Source of the DNA: Alviniconcha marisindica
Lineage: Eukaryota > Mollusca > Gastropoda > Provannidae
Direction: 5' to 3'
DNA length: 64,000 nucleotides
Assembly: GCA_018857735.1 (NCBI GenBank)
Contig: JABMCL010002259.1
Coordinates: forward strand, 325,001 to 389,000
Within the stretch, counting starts at the first letter, position 1; the number at the start of each line of letters is the position of its first letter. The notes beneath the pieces were generated by a model. It was not told where the DNA came from, did not search any database, and worked only from the letters and a program-made list of their open reading frames with translations. A program made the position numbers and the translations under genes. This document shows positions 45,816 to 59,374 of the stretch, in pieces.

Positions 45816-48800
45816 CTCAAACGCCAAAAAACGTAACAGAAAAACATGCAGACCAATTAGTATGATGGCCAGTGCTTTGGGGTGCCAGAGAACTTGGATG
45901 ATCTGGTCCAAGGGTGTGTGTGAACTGTGCTTCTGGACATGCTCAACCCCCCCCCCCCCCCACCCTCCTGTGGATTTTATATTACATCAGCGGAAGAAGA
46001 ATCCTTCTGCATACCGCTGCTCTGGCTGACATGATTATATAGGCACCTTTCCAAGTATTTCATTTGCTGGACTTTTTACCTCGCTAAATCCTTTCCCTCG
46101 ATCGTCAGCTCCAAATATAAATTGCAGGGAATAGTATTCTCCACATGTGGATGTTGAATTACAAGCAACATAATTCTCTACTTGTGAAGGAGACTGCGTC
46201 CTGAACAAAACATTCGTTGACTTTTACTTATTTATTTATTTTAAACATGTAATCTGTTGAGACTTGCGTGGAAGGCTTAAACAGAACCGATGTGGGTTTG
46301 AGGTCATTAAATTCATTACTACACTGCAAGTCCCGTGTGTTATTTTTCAGACTTACGGAGTGTAGGATGTTTCAAATCACCAGGAATTTGGTTTATGGGC
46401 ATTGCATTCATTATTTACATTGCCAGCCACATATTTTAATGCATAAACTGCTTTACTAATGTCACTCATCAGTGTGATTCGGGAGCACAGACTGTCTTTC
46501 CATTATAAATCACGGACAGTTTCCAAATTAATGCGTCTGTGCCAACGACAGAGCTGTCCAGGGGAGAGGATTGCATACATGGAGACAAATAAATTGTGAT
46601 CACATCTCAGTTTGTAGCAACACAAGACTGACAAAATCTCTTCCGTTCTACTGGCACCCTGAGAACTGTTAAGAGTCAAATTACTGAGGCCAAAAAATCA
46701 ACCAATACAATCCAAACTAGCATTTGCAATCGCTGAAAAGTGAAGATTCACAACTAATCAAAAAAACATAATGCACAACAATAGAATGGTCAAGAAAACA
46801 TTCAAACAATAGTTGACTGAGAGCAAACAAAACGCGAAAAACAACAAAACGTATGTACATAATAAACACAGCTGCGTGCCTTTATACATATATAAGAAAG
46901 CACTGATAGAATATACTGAGACTCACAAAAACGACTATATTTCAGATCCGACTTCTCGCCCAAATAATCTTGTTTGCTCTCAGTCAAGCATGCAAAGCAC
47001 TTTCAAAATATATGTAGCATTTCCCAATCCCAATCTGTTCATATAGCAGCTGTCCAGAAATGGTGCAACAAGTCAAATAAATGACAAGAATAACGCATAA
47101 GCCACAACGTATGCATTTAATTACAAATCAACAACTAGAACATCCGAGCCGACAGTATGCATAACTACGGAGAAAAGAAAGGGGTCAAAAGGTGTACAAA
47201 TATTATGTGGTGTTTTCAACATTCTCAAAGAATCCCTCCACAAAATCAGCATACACTCAGGCAGTACCTTTTCACCACCTCAATTTCCATAGAGTCCAGA
47301 AGCAAAGCTGCTCTATTTTCATTTCAAATGAGAAGCTGAATTCCATGAAAATGTTGACAGGCATAAAGACCCCCCCCCGGGAAAATACATTAAAAACAAT
47401 CAAAATCAAACATCTTCCGAACTTCAACAAATGAGCCCATCAAATCCAAATGCTGGAAAGCGACTCGGCATGCGCATGTCTTTTTTCTCACAGCGATAAT
47501 GTAGACGTGCTCTACATAACAGAATATGAATGAAATGAGATACAGAGAAGGAAAAGAAAGAGCCATGCAAGATTAAAAACAAAATATGCAAGAAAGGGAA
47601 ATACAGATGTGAAGGCCGAGTCAGAGGCCCCAGGAGAATAAAATAACATCGCTTCACTCGAAGCCAAAAGCCAAAGACAACGATAACAAAACTAAACGGC
47701 TATTAGTTACAACCGTGTGCATCATATATCCATGCCCACCAATTAAACATTAGTAAATTCACATTAAAAGTAAGTGCAACCGTTGAAATATAATACGTTA
47801 CCAGGATAACGCCTATTTCATTTTTCCATTTTCCCCTGTCAGTTTATGGAAATTTCTCTGTCAGTTTATGGAAATTTCTCTGTCAGTTTATATGAAAATG
47901 TCTTTTGTACTGCGACATACAGGAAAGACTTAAAGACTTGGGGGAGGGACGGAGGGTTTGTGGTTAGTTTGACTTTTTAAAATTTATTATTACTTTTATT
48001 TTCACTTTAATGGTCATCACCTTTCTTTTGGGCGGGGGGAGGGGAGCGTGGCCGGAGAGGAAAATTCTAACCTCCAGACAATTTTGAAAAGGGAAAATGC
48101 AAACACGTAATTTTCCCTGACACTTGGTCAGTGGGCCCAACTGTTGTCCTTTTTTTCTTTTTCTTTTTTTTCTTCCCCGCTTATGCTACACAGAGTGTGT
48201 GTGAAAAGAAAGATGCTGAACGGTTTCACCACTCTTGGTTACGTGTTCACGCAGACTACTGCTGCACAACAGTGAGCATGCCTCAGTTCAAACACACCGA
48301 GACAAGAGGCAGGAAGAAGTGGGCAAGCAATGCTGAAACCGTGTTATGTAAATAAACCTGGAAACCTTGGCAGACATTAGGATGACCCTCCGAATAAAAA
48401 TGGTTAGAAGTAAACCTCATGGACCCACAGACAGAGAGAGTGAGAGAGAAAGAAGGGGAGGGAGGGAGGGCGGGGGGGGGGGGGGTCCTGAAATCACACC
48501 ACTGATGGTGAATAAAAAGAAAAGAAAAAAGAAGCTTCTTGAAGGTTAGTTTCTTTGTGGCTGTCTGAGGCAGCACATTCCCAACTCATACCGGCAGCAT
48601 TTTAATCCCCCCTTTTTTTTCTTTTTCTTTTTTTGGCTTAAAGGGCAAGTTTGAAGTTACTGTGCCAGGGATGCCAGCTTCAAATCCACGGGCCACAGGA
48701 ATGGAGCGGGTGTGACTGTGTATGGGATGGGGAGGGCAGTGGGCAGATCAACAGAAACCATGAAATCTTCACACTACTAAGAACAACAGATTAATTCTCC

Positions 48801-49857
48801 CAAGCTGCCACGGAATGTTGGAAACACGTTGCCTCGTTCCCGCCAGACAGGACCAAGTCAAGGCAAGGGTCCCCAGGCCTACTAAGGGGGGACGATAAGG
48901 CCCGGGCTCCGTGTCACAAGCAAGACCCGACGGTGAAGGATTATAGTTTAGTGGAGTACTGACAGAGAGGGGGCATGGAGAACCAGACGGATTAATACTT
49001 CAAACCGAAATCTGATGAGCGTGATCAACCTCCAGTCCCACTGCAATTAAAGGTCTCTTTTACCTTTTTTCTTTTCTTTTTTCTTTCTTCTCGATTGATT
49101 TTCAAAGGTTACTTGGAACCCCTTGGAAACGTCTCCGTTTTACACGATCATTTAAATGAAGTCTTTATCTTCACAGAACAGGGTCCATGACCGCAGATGG
49201 TTAGTGCAAGTATCACACACCAAGCTTCAACTACCTGCCTGTCCTCCTTTCGCAACAAGACAGTAGGCTAGTGGTTATTGCGTTGGAGTTTGATTTTAAA
49301 AAAAGAAGAAAAAGAAAAAAAGAAAAAAAGAAGTTTACTGAACTCTGGAAGCGAGTCACCAGAGAAAGCAAAAAAAAAAAAAAAAAAAAAAACCACACAC
49401 AGAGACGAGACCTTTCAAATGCAATCTTCCGCACCCCACCCCACCTCCAAACAACATAGCCGGCGTGTACGACTTACAATGGATGAATTACTGTTAAATG
49501 AAACTTACTGATGGCCTTTTCCAGAGGCAGGTGGTCTTAGAGGGTGGTTCTTCACGCAGATTTCACTGACGTAATGACTAGACTACGGTGACGACGACTA
49601 CAGAGAAGAAAGAGTACGGGGACGATGGGGGTGGGGGGTGGGGGGTGAGAGAGAGAGAGAGAAAGAGAAAGAGAGTGACACTACTACGCACGCATGGCAA
49701 CTGTCCCTTACCGGTGACACGCTCTTCACTGACGCCCCCTGCAGCCACGATACAGAGAGAGAAAAGCCAAGCAAACATTACGTCAGTCTCTCAACATCGC
49801 TTCAACATTGCTACATGGTGGATGAAAACCAAAACACGTTCAAATGCAACACAAGTC

Positions 49858-50165
49858 AGATGGACAAGTTCGTATTGAGAACTCAAAGGCCAGATGGACA
49901 AATTGGTATTGACAACTCAAAGGCCAGATGGACAAGTTCGTACTGATAACTCAAAGGCCAGATGGACAAGTTCGTACTGATAACTCAAAGGTCAGATGGA
50001 CAAGTTCGTGCTGATAACTCAAAGGTCAGATGGAATAAGTTCGTGCTGGTAACTCAAAAGCTAGATGGAGAAGCTCGTACCGATAACTCAAAGCCAGTTA
50101 GACAAGTTTATACTCATAACTCAAATGGAGAAGTTTGTACTGATAACTAAAACCGAGTGGGACAA
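49858..50165. repeat. 34-bp minisatellite, about nine copies
   Basis: The unit is GATGGACAAGTTCGTACTGA followed by TAACTCAAAGGCCA. Copies decay toward the right, ending with shortened units. Confidence 0.93.
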
Positions 50166-50762
50166 ATTTGTGCTGGTGACTTAATATGAGACCTCATGTA
50201 GCGTGTACACCAAGGCCTTGATGATCTCCGAGACATCAAGGTTATTCATCCACACGCTTGCTTTGTATTTAAAACTTTATTATCATCATGCATTTGTTCG
50301 TTCTGCTTCGTCTTTCCTCTTTGAAAATATTCAATCTTTTTCTCTTTCGTGCTCAGGCCGGTCAAGCGAATGAAAATTCGCATATCAACTCGAAGGGGAC
50401 GTCAAACATAGCATTAAAACTTCGGAACAGGCAAGTGCATTCATGTTTAAAAAATGTTTTCGGTCAGTCATAAGAAAGTTCGGCTTTCACACAGTCACGG
50501 AAATAAACAGCAGTAACTTAGACTGTGGCAAGTGAATTCTAGAAACTTGACTAGTGGGAAACAATCATGAGGTTCAAACACAATAAGCTGCCTGAAAAGA
50601 AGAGTATAAATTGGCGAATTGGCAAATGAGAAGTACTTTGTACTGGCAAGGATACATAAAAACGAGACGTACATAATCACACACCAAGGCTAAATGCCTG
50701 GAAGGGGTTGGGGCTTGCGGACACACTGTCTGATGTGGAAAAGGATGGTAGTTTTCGGGTAG

Positions 50763-50766
<4 letters not shown>

Positions 50767-50808
<42 letters not shown>

Positions 50809-50923
50809 CAGACACACACACAAAACACACACACACACACACACACAACTACAGAAAACATCAACAGAATAATTTCAAAACATCAAAATCAGCGCACACA
50901 CACACACGTACACAGACAGACTG

Positions 50924-50995
<72 letters not shown>

Positions 50996-51079
50996 ACACA
51001 CACAAACTACAGAAAACATCAACAGAATAATTTCAAAACATCAAAATCAGCGCACACACACACGTACACAGACAGACTG

Positions 51080-51121
<42 letters not shown>

Positions 51122-51150
51122 ACACACACACGCACACACACACACACGCA
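50767..51150. repeat. (CA)n block with embedded 158-bp duplication
   Basis: A segment beginning ACTACAGAAAACATCAACAG and ending near ACAGACAGACTGTCACACAC occurs at 50848 and again at 51006, each copy flanked by long (CA)n. The duplication therefore includes unique DNA plus microsatellite, probably through unequal exchange between CA tracts. Confidence 0.92.
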
Positions 51151-51904
51151 CAGAGGTAATTCAGGCCGTCACGTCAGCTTCATTCAAAGCCATGATTCCG
51201 GACACAGAAAGCCAGGTCTTCACGCAGCAACACATGCCAGACAAAGGGAGCAATAAAGACACATGTGTCAACAGATAGGCACAGCTGGCCAAAAATATTT
51301 TGATGCTCCATCAGAAAGGAGAAACGAGCAAGATGTCATTCACAAAAGAGAACACCGCTGGTACTGTTCATGACCCATGTGCCACGCCGGGTTGATCGGA
51401 AGCAACAGTGGAATACAAAGACAACACACGACAAGAAGGATGAAAAACATTTAAGAACATACACGCACAGCTGCAAAATGCAAAAAAACAAACAAAACAA
51501 AACAAAAAAGTTCAAAAAGATTACAGATACTGCTAAAAAGACAAATGTTAAGGAACTGGCATGCACAAAGAAACAGGCAACAGTAATCGTCGCTCGCTCA
51601 AAACATTCAAACAAATCAACAAATCAATACAAGAGAAACAAGAAAAGAAAAAAGAAAAAGAAAAAAGGGTGGGGGTGGGGGTGGGGGGAGGGGGAGGGGG
51701 AATCCTCAAATGGGAAGCATAGTGAAGCTTACAGCTGCAAATCCACACAGAATGCTAAGCTGCATCAGCATCATCTCGCTGTTGCCGTCGCATTTGCCAT
51801 GCAGGTCCATCAGGCCTTCAGAACTGTCCTAACGCATTACGTAGGGCAAACAGCCACGAAGCCCACACCATCTTGAGACGCAGAACGAGTGAGGACCACG
51901 AGAA

Positions 51905-52045
51905 GCTCAGAGCTAACATCGGGCATGCTTGCTTCACGGCCAGTGCCCGCTCTCAGAGTTAAAATCGGGCATGCTTGCTTCACGGCCAGTGTCCGCTCTC
52001 AGAGCTAACATCGGGCATGCTTACTTCACGGCCAGTGCCCGCCCT
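51905..52045. repeat. 46-bp repeat, three copies
   Basis: The unit contains CAGAGCTAACATCGGGCATG and CTTGCTTCACGGCCAGTGCC. The three copies differ at only a few positions. Confidence 0.93.
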
Positions 52046-52991
52046 GTTCCCACGATGTGATCACCATGAGAAATAATCAGTCTGATCTCGAGATAAGACA
52101 AAACACCAATTAATGGACCGAAACGGCAACTGCTTGTCAGTGGTAAGCTGTGGGTGTTGTGGTCGATAAATGTCACTGGCTAATTATTAGTGAGTTATTT
52201 GGTGCTTTAAGCCTAGTCGACGTCGACGCGGCTGCATCACGTAACAAGATATTACACAGTTGATGGAACACTGTCTACTATACTCAGTCTCACTGTACTT
52301 ATAATTTACTTTGGTGAACAACTGCTGATCAGTAGCCTCCTAACTCTAAGCAGAAGAAAAAGTAGACCGCTAAAACACTCCGACTGTTAATCACCCTATT
52401 CCAGAGGACCGCAGAGTGATTTTCAACAGTAGTGGCAGTACACAATTACGCACTTTTTAAGGCTACTGTGTGTTTTAGTTTTAGCAAACTGATTTCACCA
52501 GGTATGCATGAACAACTACGGACCTTTTGGGGTGACCACGCGCTCACCGATTCATCAACTACGCACAGTTACCGAGCACCGTTGAGACGTCACCATCATC
52601 CACCTGGTACAAGACAGAGAGGCATACCGAAGAATGGGTGGAGTTCATCTAGCTTGTTTGCCCTCATATGGCAGGTAACAGCCAGGGTTGGCCATTCGCT
52701 GTTTTTCTGTCTCTTCATATGGCAGGTAACAGCCAGGGTTGGCCATTGCCCGCTGCTTTTCTGTCTCTTCTTTTCCTCTTTCTGAGGAGTGCTGTGGATG
52801 GCTGTCGTCACTGCCAGATGCACACCGACCTAACGCTAAAGCAAACACCCGCACCGCCTCCAGAAACACACACACAACATTCTTCCATCGACGGAATATA
52901 TTATACTGAGGCCCAGAACTCCCTGGCAGAGACGGTAACTAGCCAGGGGCCGGCGCGGTGGGGCTAGCTGCACAGCAATAGGACTACTTAC

Positions 52992-53147
52992 CATGGGGAT
53001 GATACCGGGTAGGACTTGCTGGTGGAAGGCCTGCAGCTGCAGCGACTTGAGGATCAAGTTGTTGCGACCGTTCTGCAGGAGCTGTTCGCGAAGGTGTTGC
53101 GGTGGGTGCAGGTACTTGCAGGGCGGGTCTTTCCTCTGACACTTGCC
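52992..53147 (-). CDS. mbl: muscleblind exon: zinc finger 2 C-terminal half
   Basis: This 156-nt exon is phase 0 at both ends and encodes 52 residues beginning GKCQRKDPPCKYLHPPQHL and ending PGIIPM. It supplies the second and third cysteines and the histidine of finger 2; the first cysteine must come from the upstream exon outside the window. The CX6C spacing (CQRKDPPC) differs from the vertebrate CX4C and resembles the insect form. The conserved NGRNNL motif follows at about residues 26-31, then a Gln/Leu-rich linker. The acceptor TTGCAG|GGC and donor ATG|GTAAGT are both strong. The exon start matches the K|GRC junction known from vertebrate MBNL genes. The long open frame around it on this strand runs into intron and should not be read as protein. 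Confidence 0.94.
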
Positions 53148-53858
53148 CTGCAACAAGCAAACCACCACGGCACTCAGCAAGAGCAGACAAACCAAAGAAA
53201 GGTTGTTTGTTTTCCCTTCTCCCAAAAAGCTTAAACCATGTCCAACAAGATCCAAACACAAAAAAGGTTCGAACGAACGCTTATTTATTTTTAACACGGA
53301 CACACAGTATGCAAATTTTCGGGGAAATCCCCTTTATCAAGCCACAAAACGACACTTAAACAACAGATAAACGGTCAAAAATTATGAAAAATTATAGAAA
53401 AAGACTTGTTTTGGTTTAGTTTTTACAGCTTGTTCGGTGCTTGGAAGATTGTTGGCATGACAATGACGTGTAATCGGTGTGGTGTAATGAATATTATGTG
53501 ACGTAAAACTGAAATGGAACAGAAGAGTGACAGAGAAAGGTGAGGAGATATGTGAAGGGGGGGGGGGGGGGGGGGGGATGACGAGAGTATCGTTGTAGTA
53601 TTTATGTCTAAACTATGTAAGAGAGTGGAGGAGAGAAGAGAGGGAGGGGGGGAGAGAGAGATTATTGAATACATGTATAAATTTGTAAAGTACAAAAAGT
53701 ATTAAACATTTTATTTGTTTCACACACACGTTGCCACTCAGACGCATGTTCCGGTCACAGCAAATAAGCGGGTGGAGGGGGGGGGGGGGGGGGGGGGGGG
53801 GGGAAGCAGAAGAAAACAATAGTACACCTAAACATAAATGGAGAAGAAAAAATAAAAT

Positions 53859-53863
<5 letters not shown>

Positions 53864-53948
<85 letters not shown>

Positions 53949-53965
53949 GACAGAGACAGACAGAG
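53864..53965. repeat. (GA)n/(GACA)n microsatellite
   Basis: Uninterrupted GA gives way to GACAGACAGA and GACAGAGACA units. Confidence 0.96.
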
Positions 53966-54534
53966 ACAGAGACAGAGAAGAATATTCATAATCAAATACA
54001 CTACATTTATACAAAATGAGGAGATAATAAACAGACTGAGCATGGAAGGTGAGAAAGTTCTTAATTATTGCTGACTGATAATCCCTTTTCGCTACTGATT
54101 TGCATAGATCACGTATGTGTGGGCCCTATGTGAGATTGTTATCGTTAGTGACACCTAAAAGTTTGTGTTCACGAGAGAGAGAGGGAGAGGGGAGGGGCGG
54201 TGGGGGGTGGGGGGGTGGGGGGCATTCAAACAGACAGACAGACAGCGTGCTAAACTTGGAACAAATTGTCAAATAAAAACTGCCATCGCTCGACGAGCGG
54301 GCACTGAAAAGAGCACACGCTCCAGGCCAGAATGACGTTAGGTGCAACCCACGCACGCCCCGCGGGCCAATGCAAAGCACTTTGCCAAGAACACCCAACG
54401 ACGTCCTAAGAGCAAGCAAATGGACTGGCTTAAAGACATTAGCCACAGCAACGGGAGAGAAGATGGCTGAATAATGGCCAAGTCTCGCCAACGACTGACC
54501 TCAACAGCAAAGGTCGAGCCTGCAACCACAAAGC

Positions 54535-55365
54535 TTATCGTCCAGCTCGTTAACCTGTCCACGTCGCGCCACCACTCATTAACCTGTTCACGTCAGGCCA
54601 CCACTCATTAACCTGTTCACGTCAGGCCACCACTCATTAACCTGTTCACGTCAGGCCACCACTCATTAACCTGTTCACGTCAGGCCACCACTCAATAACC
54701 TGTTCACGTCAGGCCACCACTCATTAACCTGTTCACGTCAGGCCACCACTCAATAACCTGTTCAAGTAGCGCCATTACTCTCTAACCTATTCACGTCACG
54801 CCACCACACAATAACCTATTCACGTCGCACCACCACACTCAATAACATGTTCACGTCGCACCACCACTCATTAACCTGTTCACGTCGCGCCACCACTCAT
54901 TAACCTGTTCACGTCGCACCACCACTAATTAACCTGTTCACGTCACCATCATTAACCTGTTCATGTCGCGCCACCACTCATTAACCTGTTCACGTCACGT
55001 CACCATCATTAACCTGTTCAAGTCGCTCCATCACTCATTAACCTGTTCACGTCGCGTCACCACTCATTAGCCTGTTCACGGCACGCCACCATCATTAACC
55101 TGTTAAGTCGCGCCACCACTCATTAACCAGTTCACGTCGCGTCACCACTTATTCACCTGTTCACGTCATGTCACCACTCAAATAACCTGTTCAAGCAGCG
55201 CCACTACTCTAACCTATTCGCGTCACGCCACCACTCAAGAACCTGTTCACGTCGCTCCGCAACACATTGACCTGTTCACGCCGCGCCACCACTCATTAAC
55301 CTGTACACGTCGCTCCACCACTCATTAACCTGTACACGTCGCTCCACCACTCACTCACTGGCCTG
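54535..55365. repeat. 29-bp minisatellite, about 28 copies
   Basis: The unit is CACGTCAGGCCACCACTCAT followed by TAACCTGTT. The left third is homogeneous (CACGTCAGGCC). The rest carries CACGTCGCGCC and shorter variants, so the array has at least two sub-families. Confidence 0.96.
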
Positions 55366-55438
55366 TTCTGAGGAGAGCAAGGCGGACTAACCGACACTAA
55401 CAGCCCTCAAATCAATGAACGAAGTGCCCTGCGGACTA

Positions 55439-55439
<1 letters not shown>

Positions 55440-55470
<31 letters not shown>

Positions 55471-55495
55471 AGGGAGGGAGGGAGGGAGGGAGGGA
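55440..55495. repeat. (GGCA)n(GGGA)n microsatellite
   Basis: About seven GGCA units pass directly into about seven GGGA units, a single-step change of unit. Confidence 0.95.
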
Positions 55496-56120
55496 CGGGG
55501 GGAGGGGCCGCTCTGCTCGTCCTTCTCCACAACAGGGCGGATTATTTATTATTGCGGGGACTACACAACGACTGGTCTGCCCGCGCCGCTTTGTTCACTC
55601 CCCATAGCGTGTCCGCCGTCTTTGGCTGCCAGTATCGACGGGGCACTGATTAATTGAACAGACGCTACCGCCTGTCGACAGAATGGGGTGCGAGTCTGTC
55701 GTTAGCTGTCTAATAAAGAAAAGCGGGTCGCATTGAAAGCGCGCCTGCAGACGCCTTTCCGGTCTTCAACAGCAAAATGAGGATGACTTGACGAGTGGCT
55801 GATGTTTTTTTCTGGACTCGACCTCGCAATGTAATAATGGCAAAGCGACCCTTCTCAGACGACTGCCATTCCAATCCAAATAAACCGCACTTCGTAAATC
55901 GTGTACACCACGGCTGCAGAGAGAAATGTTGGCAGATAAGCTCTGAAACATTTTACGACCTCCTCCCCCCTCCCCACGGCCACCCCCCTCCTCCCTCCCG
56001 TTCAAGCAACGTGTCCGAAGCAAAAAGAGACGCAACAAAAGCTCTGTAAGCTCAGGACTCCGCAGCAGGTGGTTCCAATGAAGGAAACAGCCATCCTCGC
56101 CGTTCCATTGGCTCGCTTAT

Positions 56121-56161
<41 letters not shown>

Positions 56162-57299
56162 GCTAGTTGGTTACTGACGCCTAACGTTCTGCCAAGCGTC
56201 AACGCCACACGGGGGCCTAGCACTAGCAATCACAAGCAACAGTCTCACTGAGTAATCCACTGCCATGTCGTGCGTCACGTTTGAAAAGGACACGGCAAAA
56301 TATGAAGTTGGCTGAACCAGGAAGGCACACACACACACACAAAAATGAAAGGCGAAATACTTCCTGGTAGCAGGCGAAGCATACAAAATTATATTCAACC
56401 TTACTCCAGGATTTAAAAGAGATAACCACCACTGAAAGCTCAAAGTTCCGTGCAGAAAGGCCATCTATTCATTTCTACGTCAGTGAGGTGGAAAAGTCGG
56501 GGGAAGGAGGGTTGAAGGGGGGAAGGGGAAGGGGGGGGGGGGGGGGGGGGGCACAGGCAGAGTGAAGGCAAACGAAGTGGGAATTAAGGCAGACTTTAGA
56601 AGCGGAGAATTGTCGACAGCAGCAAATGCACGCAAAGCTGTACTCTGACCTAAAGCTGTGCTCTGACCTAAAGCTGTGCTCTGACCTACGTCAGGCGTCA
56701 AAAGAGAAAACTTTGTACAGCTCTGGGTTTTCAGCAGAGACAAAATTTAATTTCCCCGTCTACGCCACCCCAGTGGCCCGTCGCAAGGCTGACAACTCCA
56801 AGAGACCCCAACAGCTAAGCAAAAAAAAAAAAAAAAAAATCCACAAAGAAAGCATCAAGCGGTTGCTGCACCCCCCCCCCCCCACCCTCCCCCTCAGGGC
56901 AGGGTACCCCCGGGGGCTCAGCGGGCTCTGCTGGCACCGTCAGCCGTGTCTGCCTTCATTTGCAAACCTTTGTGTCTCCCAGACACCGACTGAATACACC
57001 TCTTAGTCGGCATGCAGCGAGACCGAGTTATCGATCCCGCTGGCAGACGCGCCTTTGCGTGGAAGATTTGCGACTCAATGCAGTTCGTTTACTTTACCAG
57101 ATTTGAACATCCGTCAAGTATGTACGATGTTGTTGGAAGACCAGTGAGGCGTCTAAATGGGAATACGCCAAGACGGTAACAGGTTGCCGTGCAGACTCAC
57201 AAAGTGATTCTTTACACAATTACAGCCTTTTCCGTCTCTACCCACACTTTCTTTCTGCTGCTCCTCACGCCTTCTTTTACTCTCTGCTCACGCTTTCTT

Positions 57300-57645
57300 T
57301 TTCTCTCTACACTTTCGGTCAGTTTTGACTCACCCCGCGCTTTCAGCCAGTTTCTGCTCACCACACTTTCCGTCAGTTTTGACTCACCCCACGCTTTCAG
57401 TCAGTTTCTGCTCACCACACTTTCGGTAGGTCTGACTCACCCCACGCTTTCAGTCAAGTTCTGCTCACCACACTTTCGGTCAGTTTTGACTCACCTCCCG
57501 CTTTCAGTAAATTTCTGCTCACCACACACTTTCGGTCAGTTTTGGCTCACCTCACGCTTTCGGTCAGTTTCTGCTCACCACACACTTTCGGTCAGCTTTG
57601 GCTCACCCCACGCTTTCGGTCAGTTTGTGCTCACGTTTTTTCTTG
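57300..57645. repeat. 54-bp minisatellite made of 27-bp half-units
   Basis: The unit is TTTCGGTCAGTTTTGACTCA, CCCCACGC, TTTCAGTCAGTTTCTGCTCA, CCACAC. The two halves are related to each other, so the array grew by dimer amplification. It keeps a plus-strand frame open for about 255 codons, which is not a gene. Confidence 0.93.
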
Positions 57646-57724
57646 CATATTTTTCTCACGCCTCCTTTACGTTTCCGCTTATCTCACGCTTTATCGCAGT
57701 TCTCTCTCATCCACACCATCCACA

Positions 57725-57805
57725 TAATTATATCAATGTCGCTTTACGTCCACAAAGACCGTACAGACTATTAGGGACGGGGCAGCCCCAGGACGGCAAC
57801 CGGGA
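57725..57805 (-). mobile_element. SINE 3'-tail-like fragment
   Basis: The minus strand reads CCCGTCCCTAATAGTC then TTTGTGGACGTAAAGCGACA, the same tail motif as at 61078-61185 and 21790-21900. No tRNA-like head is adjacent. Confidence 0.55.
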
Positions 57806-57835
57806 CTTTCACACTGACTTTCACACTAGATTATA

Positions 57836-57956
<121 letters not shown>

Positions 57957-58855
57957 CGGGTGAGGGGGAGGATAGTTGGGGGAGGTAACTCAGAGGCCGA
58001 GATGAACGCTTTGTGAACGGGTTCTCTCCCCCACCTTACAGTCAGTTCGTGTTTCTTACTCCTCGAGTTTTAGTCATCTTGCATTTTAGTCACCGTTGTG
58101 TGAACAGTGTTTTTTACCCACGTTCAGGTGTAAGAAATAACCTCCCCCTTTCCTCCTCCTTGGGAAGGCAGTTGCGCCGAAGATTTGGCAGGATTTAAAG
58201 CCAACCTGTTGTTTCTCTGTGATTTCCCCCCGTTCGCTGTGTGTCTGTGTACAGACAGCCCCCATCCCACTGCCACAGTGACTGCGGGTCGTGGCGGAGG
58301 CAGACCTCATTGCCCTGCGCCGCACGGTCGTGGCCGTCGCTGCACCGAAATGAGATTTGTCCGAGACGGGAGGCTTGGCTAAACAGTGGATGCTGATGAA
58401 TATGCATGAAGCAGGGAACACCTCGTCAAGGCTCCCCGAGCCGAGGGTTTCAGACCCGACGGAATCGTCTTTCTGCCATTTGCAATGGTAATCACCTGAA
58501 AAGGATGCGGCGCGTGAGTGGACTGACCACGGGACGTCCACGTGCACGGCTTCTCGCGGCGAAGGGCGGCCATGTTGTTGTGCACTCGAGCCTCGGTGGG
58601 CATGTTTAAAACATCGAGTCACACGGACAAGAAGGCATCGGGATCGGGTTGTCGTGCAGTTGTCAACGAATCAGCGGGAGAACAGGCCGGCGTGACCGTA
58701 AAAGAGGACGGCGATTTTTTCTCTTGTAATATTAGCAACTCTCAGCGCTGTTATCCTGGTTTACTGAAAGAGCAGCTACAACTTGGGACGACAAAGAAAG
58801 AAGGGCGAAAAAAAGAAAAGAAAGAAAGAAAGAAAGAAAAAAGGACAGTGTGTCG

Positions 58856-58903
<48 letters not shown>

Positions 58904-59374
58904 TAATATCCAAAGTCAGCACTTTTGTTTTTGTTTTGTTTAAACCATACATCTCTCTCTCTCTCTCTCTCCACACACACACACACACACACGCGCGCCG
59001 CTTTGGTCACGGTTGCAAGCACAGTTTTCAAACATGCGCAGTTATGAAGGGGAGTGTCAAACAAAAATTGCCACCGTCTCGCAGACTGGGGGAGGGGCGG
59101 GGGGGGGGGGGGGGGGGGGGGGGGGCGGGGAAGGGGGTCGAAGAGTTGGAGGGGGGGTGGGGGGTGGGGAGGGAGCCTCGGGCGCGAACAAAACGGGATG
59201 GCAACGGAACAACGCCTGAGGCAAGCTGAAAACAGGCCTGGGTCTGGGTCATAGGGGCGCGCAGCCCGCGCCAAACAGATCAGCCACTACTTCGTCACGG
59301 TCTATTTAGCCCGCAAAAAAAAACTGACATCCACGCCACCATCTCGGGTCAACGAAGCGCTGACAGCGGCGCCG

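Larger units (their letters stand above)
45816..52991 (-). other. mbl: muscleblind intron between finger 2 exon and linker exon
   Basis: A 7.2-kb intron. It holds mostly A/T-rich unique sequence at 45.8-49.5 kb, a 22-bp triplicate (GTCAGTTTATGGAAATTTCT) near 47840-47890, a 34-bp minisatellite at 49858-50165, a large (CA)n block at 50767-51150 with an embedded duplication, a 46-bp three-copy repeat at 51905-52045 and a 57-bp duplication at 52665-52750. No further coding exon was recognised. Confidence 0.68.
16169..53147 (-). other. mbl: muscleblind gene body (partial, 5' exon missing)
   Basis: Eight coding exons on the minus strand form one continuous reading frame with canonical GT-AG introns of about 2 to 7.3 kb. 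The family is identified from tandem CCCH fingers (CX7CX6CX3H then CX7CX4CX3H), the [12 protein letters not shown] junction and the HPPxHL motif after each even-numbered finger. Known family role: nuclear and cytoplasmic RNA-binding proteins that bind YGCY motifs and control alternative splicing, RNA localisation and polyadenylation. The window lacks the start codon, finger 1 and the first cysteine of finger 2, which in the family lie on one upstream exon. The visible product is 394 residues without the cassette exon. The large introns are typical of this gene family. The gene assignment is secure; membership of the last two exons is less so. Confidence 0.92.

Noticed and set aside
48633..48700. 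tRNA-like SINE head (TGGCTTAAAGG ... GCTTCAAATCC)
   Set aside because: Both boxes have mismatches and no tail follows; too weak to call.
58086..58622. 178-codon minus-strand frame in intron 1, checked as the missing first exon
   Set aside because: It has no CCCH finger or VCREF motif. Finger 1 could not be found anywhere between 53148 and 64000.
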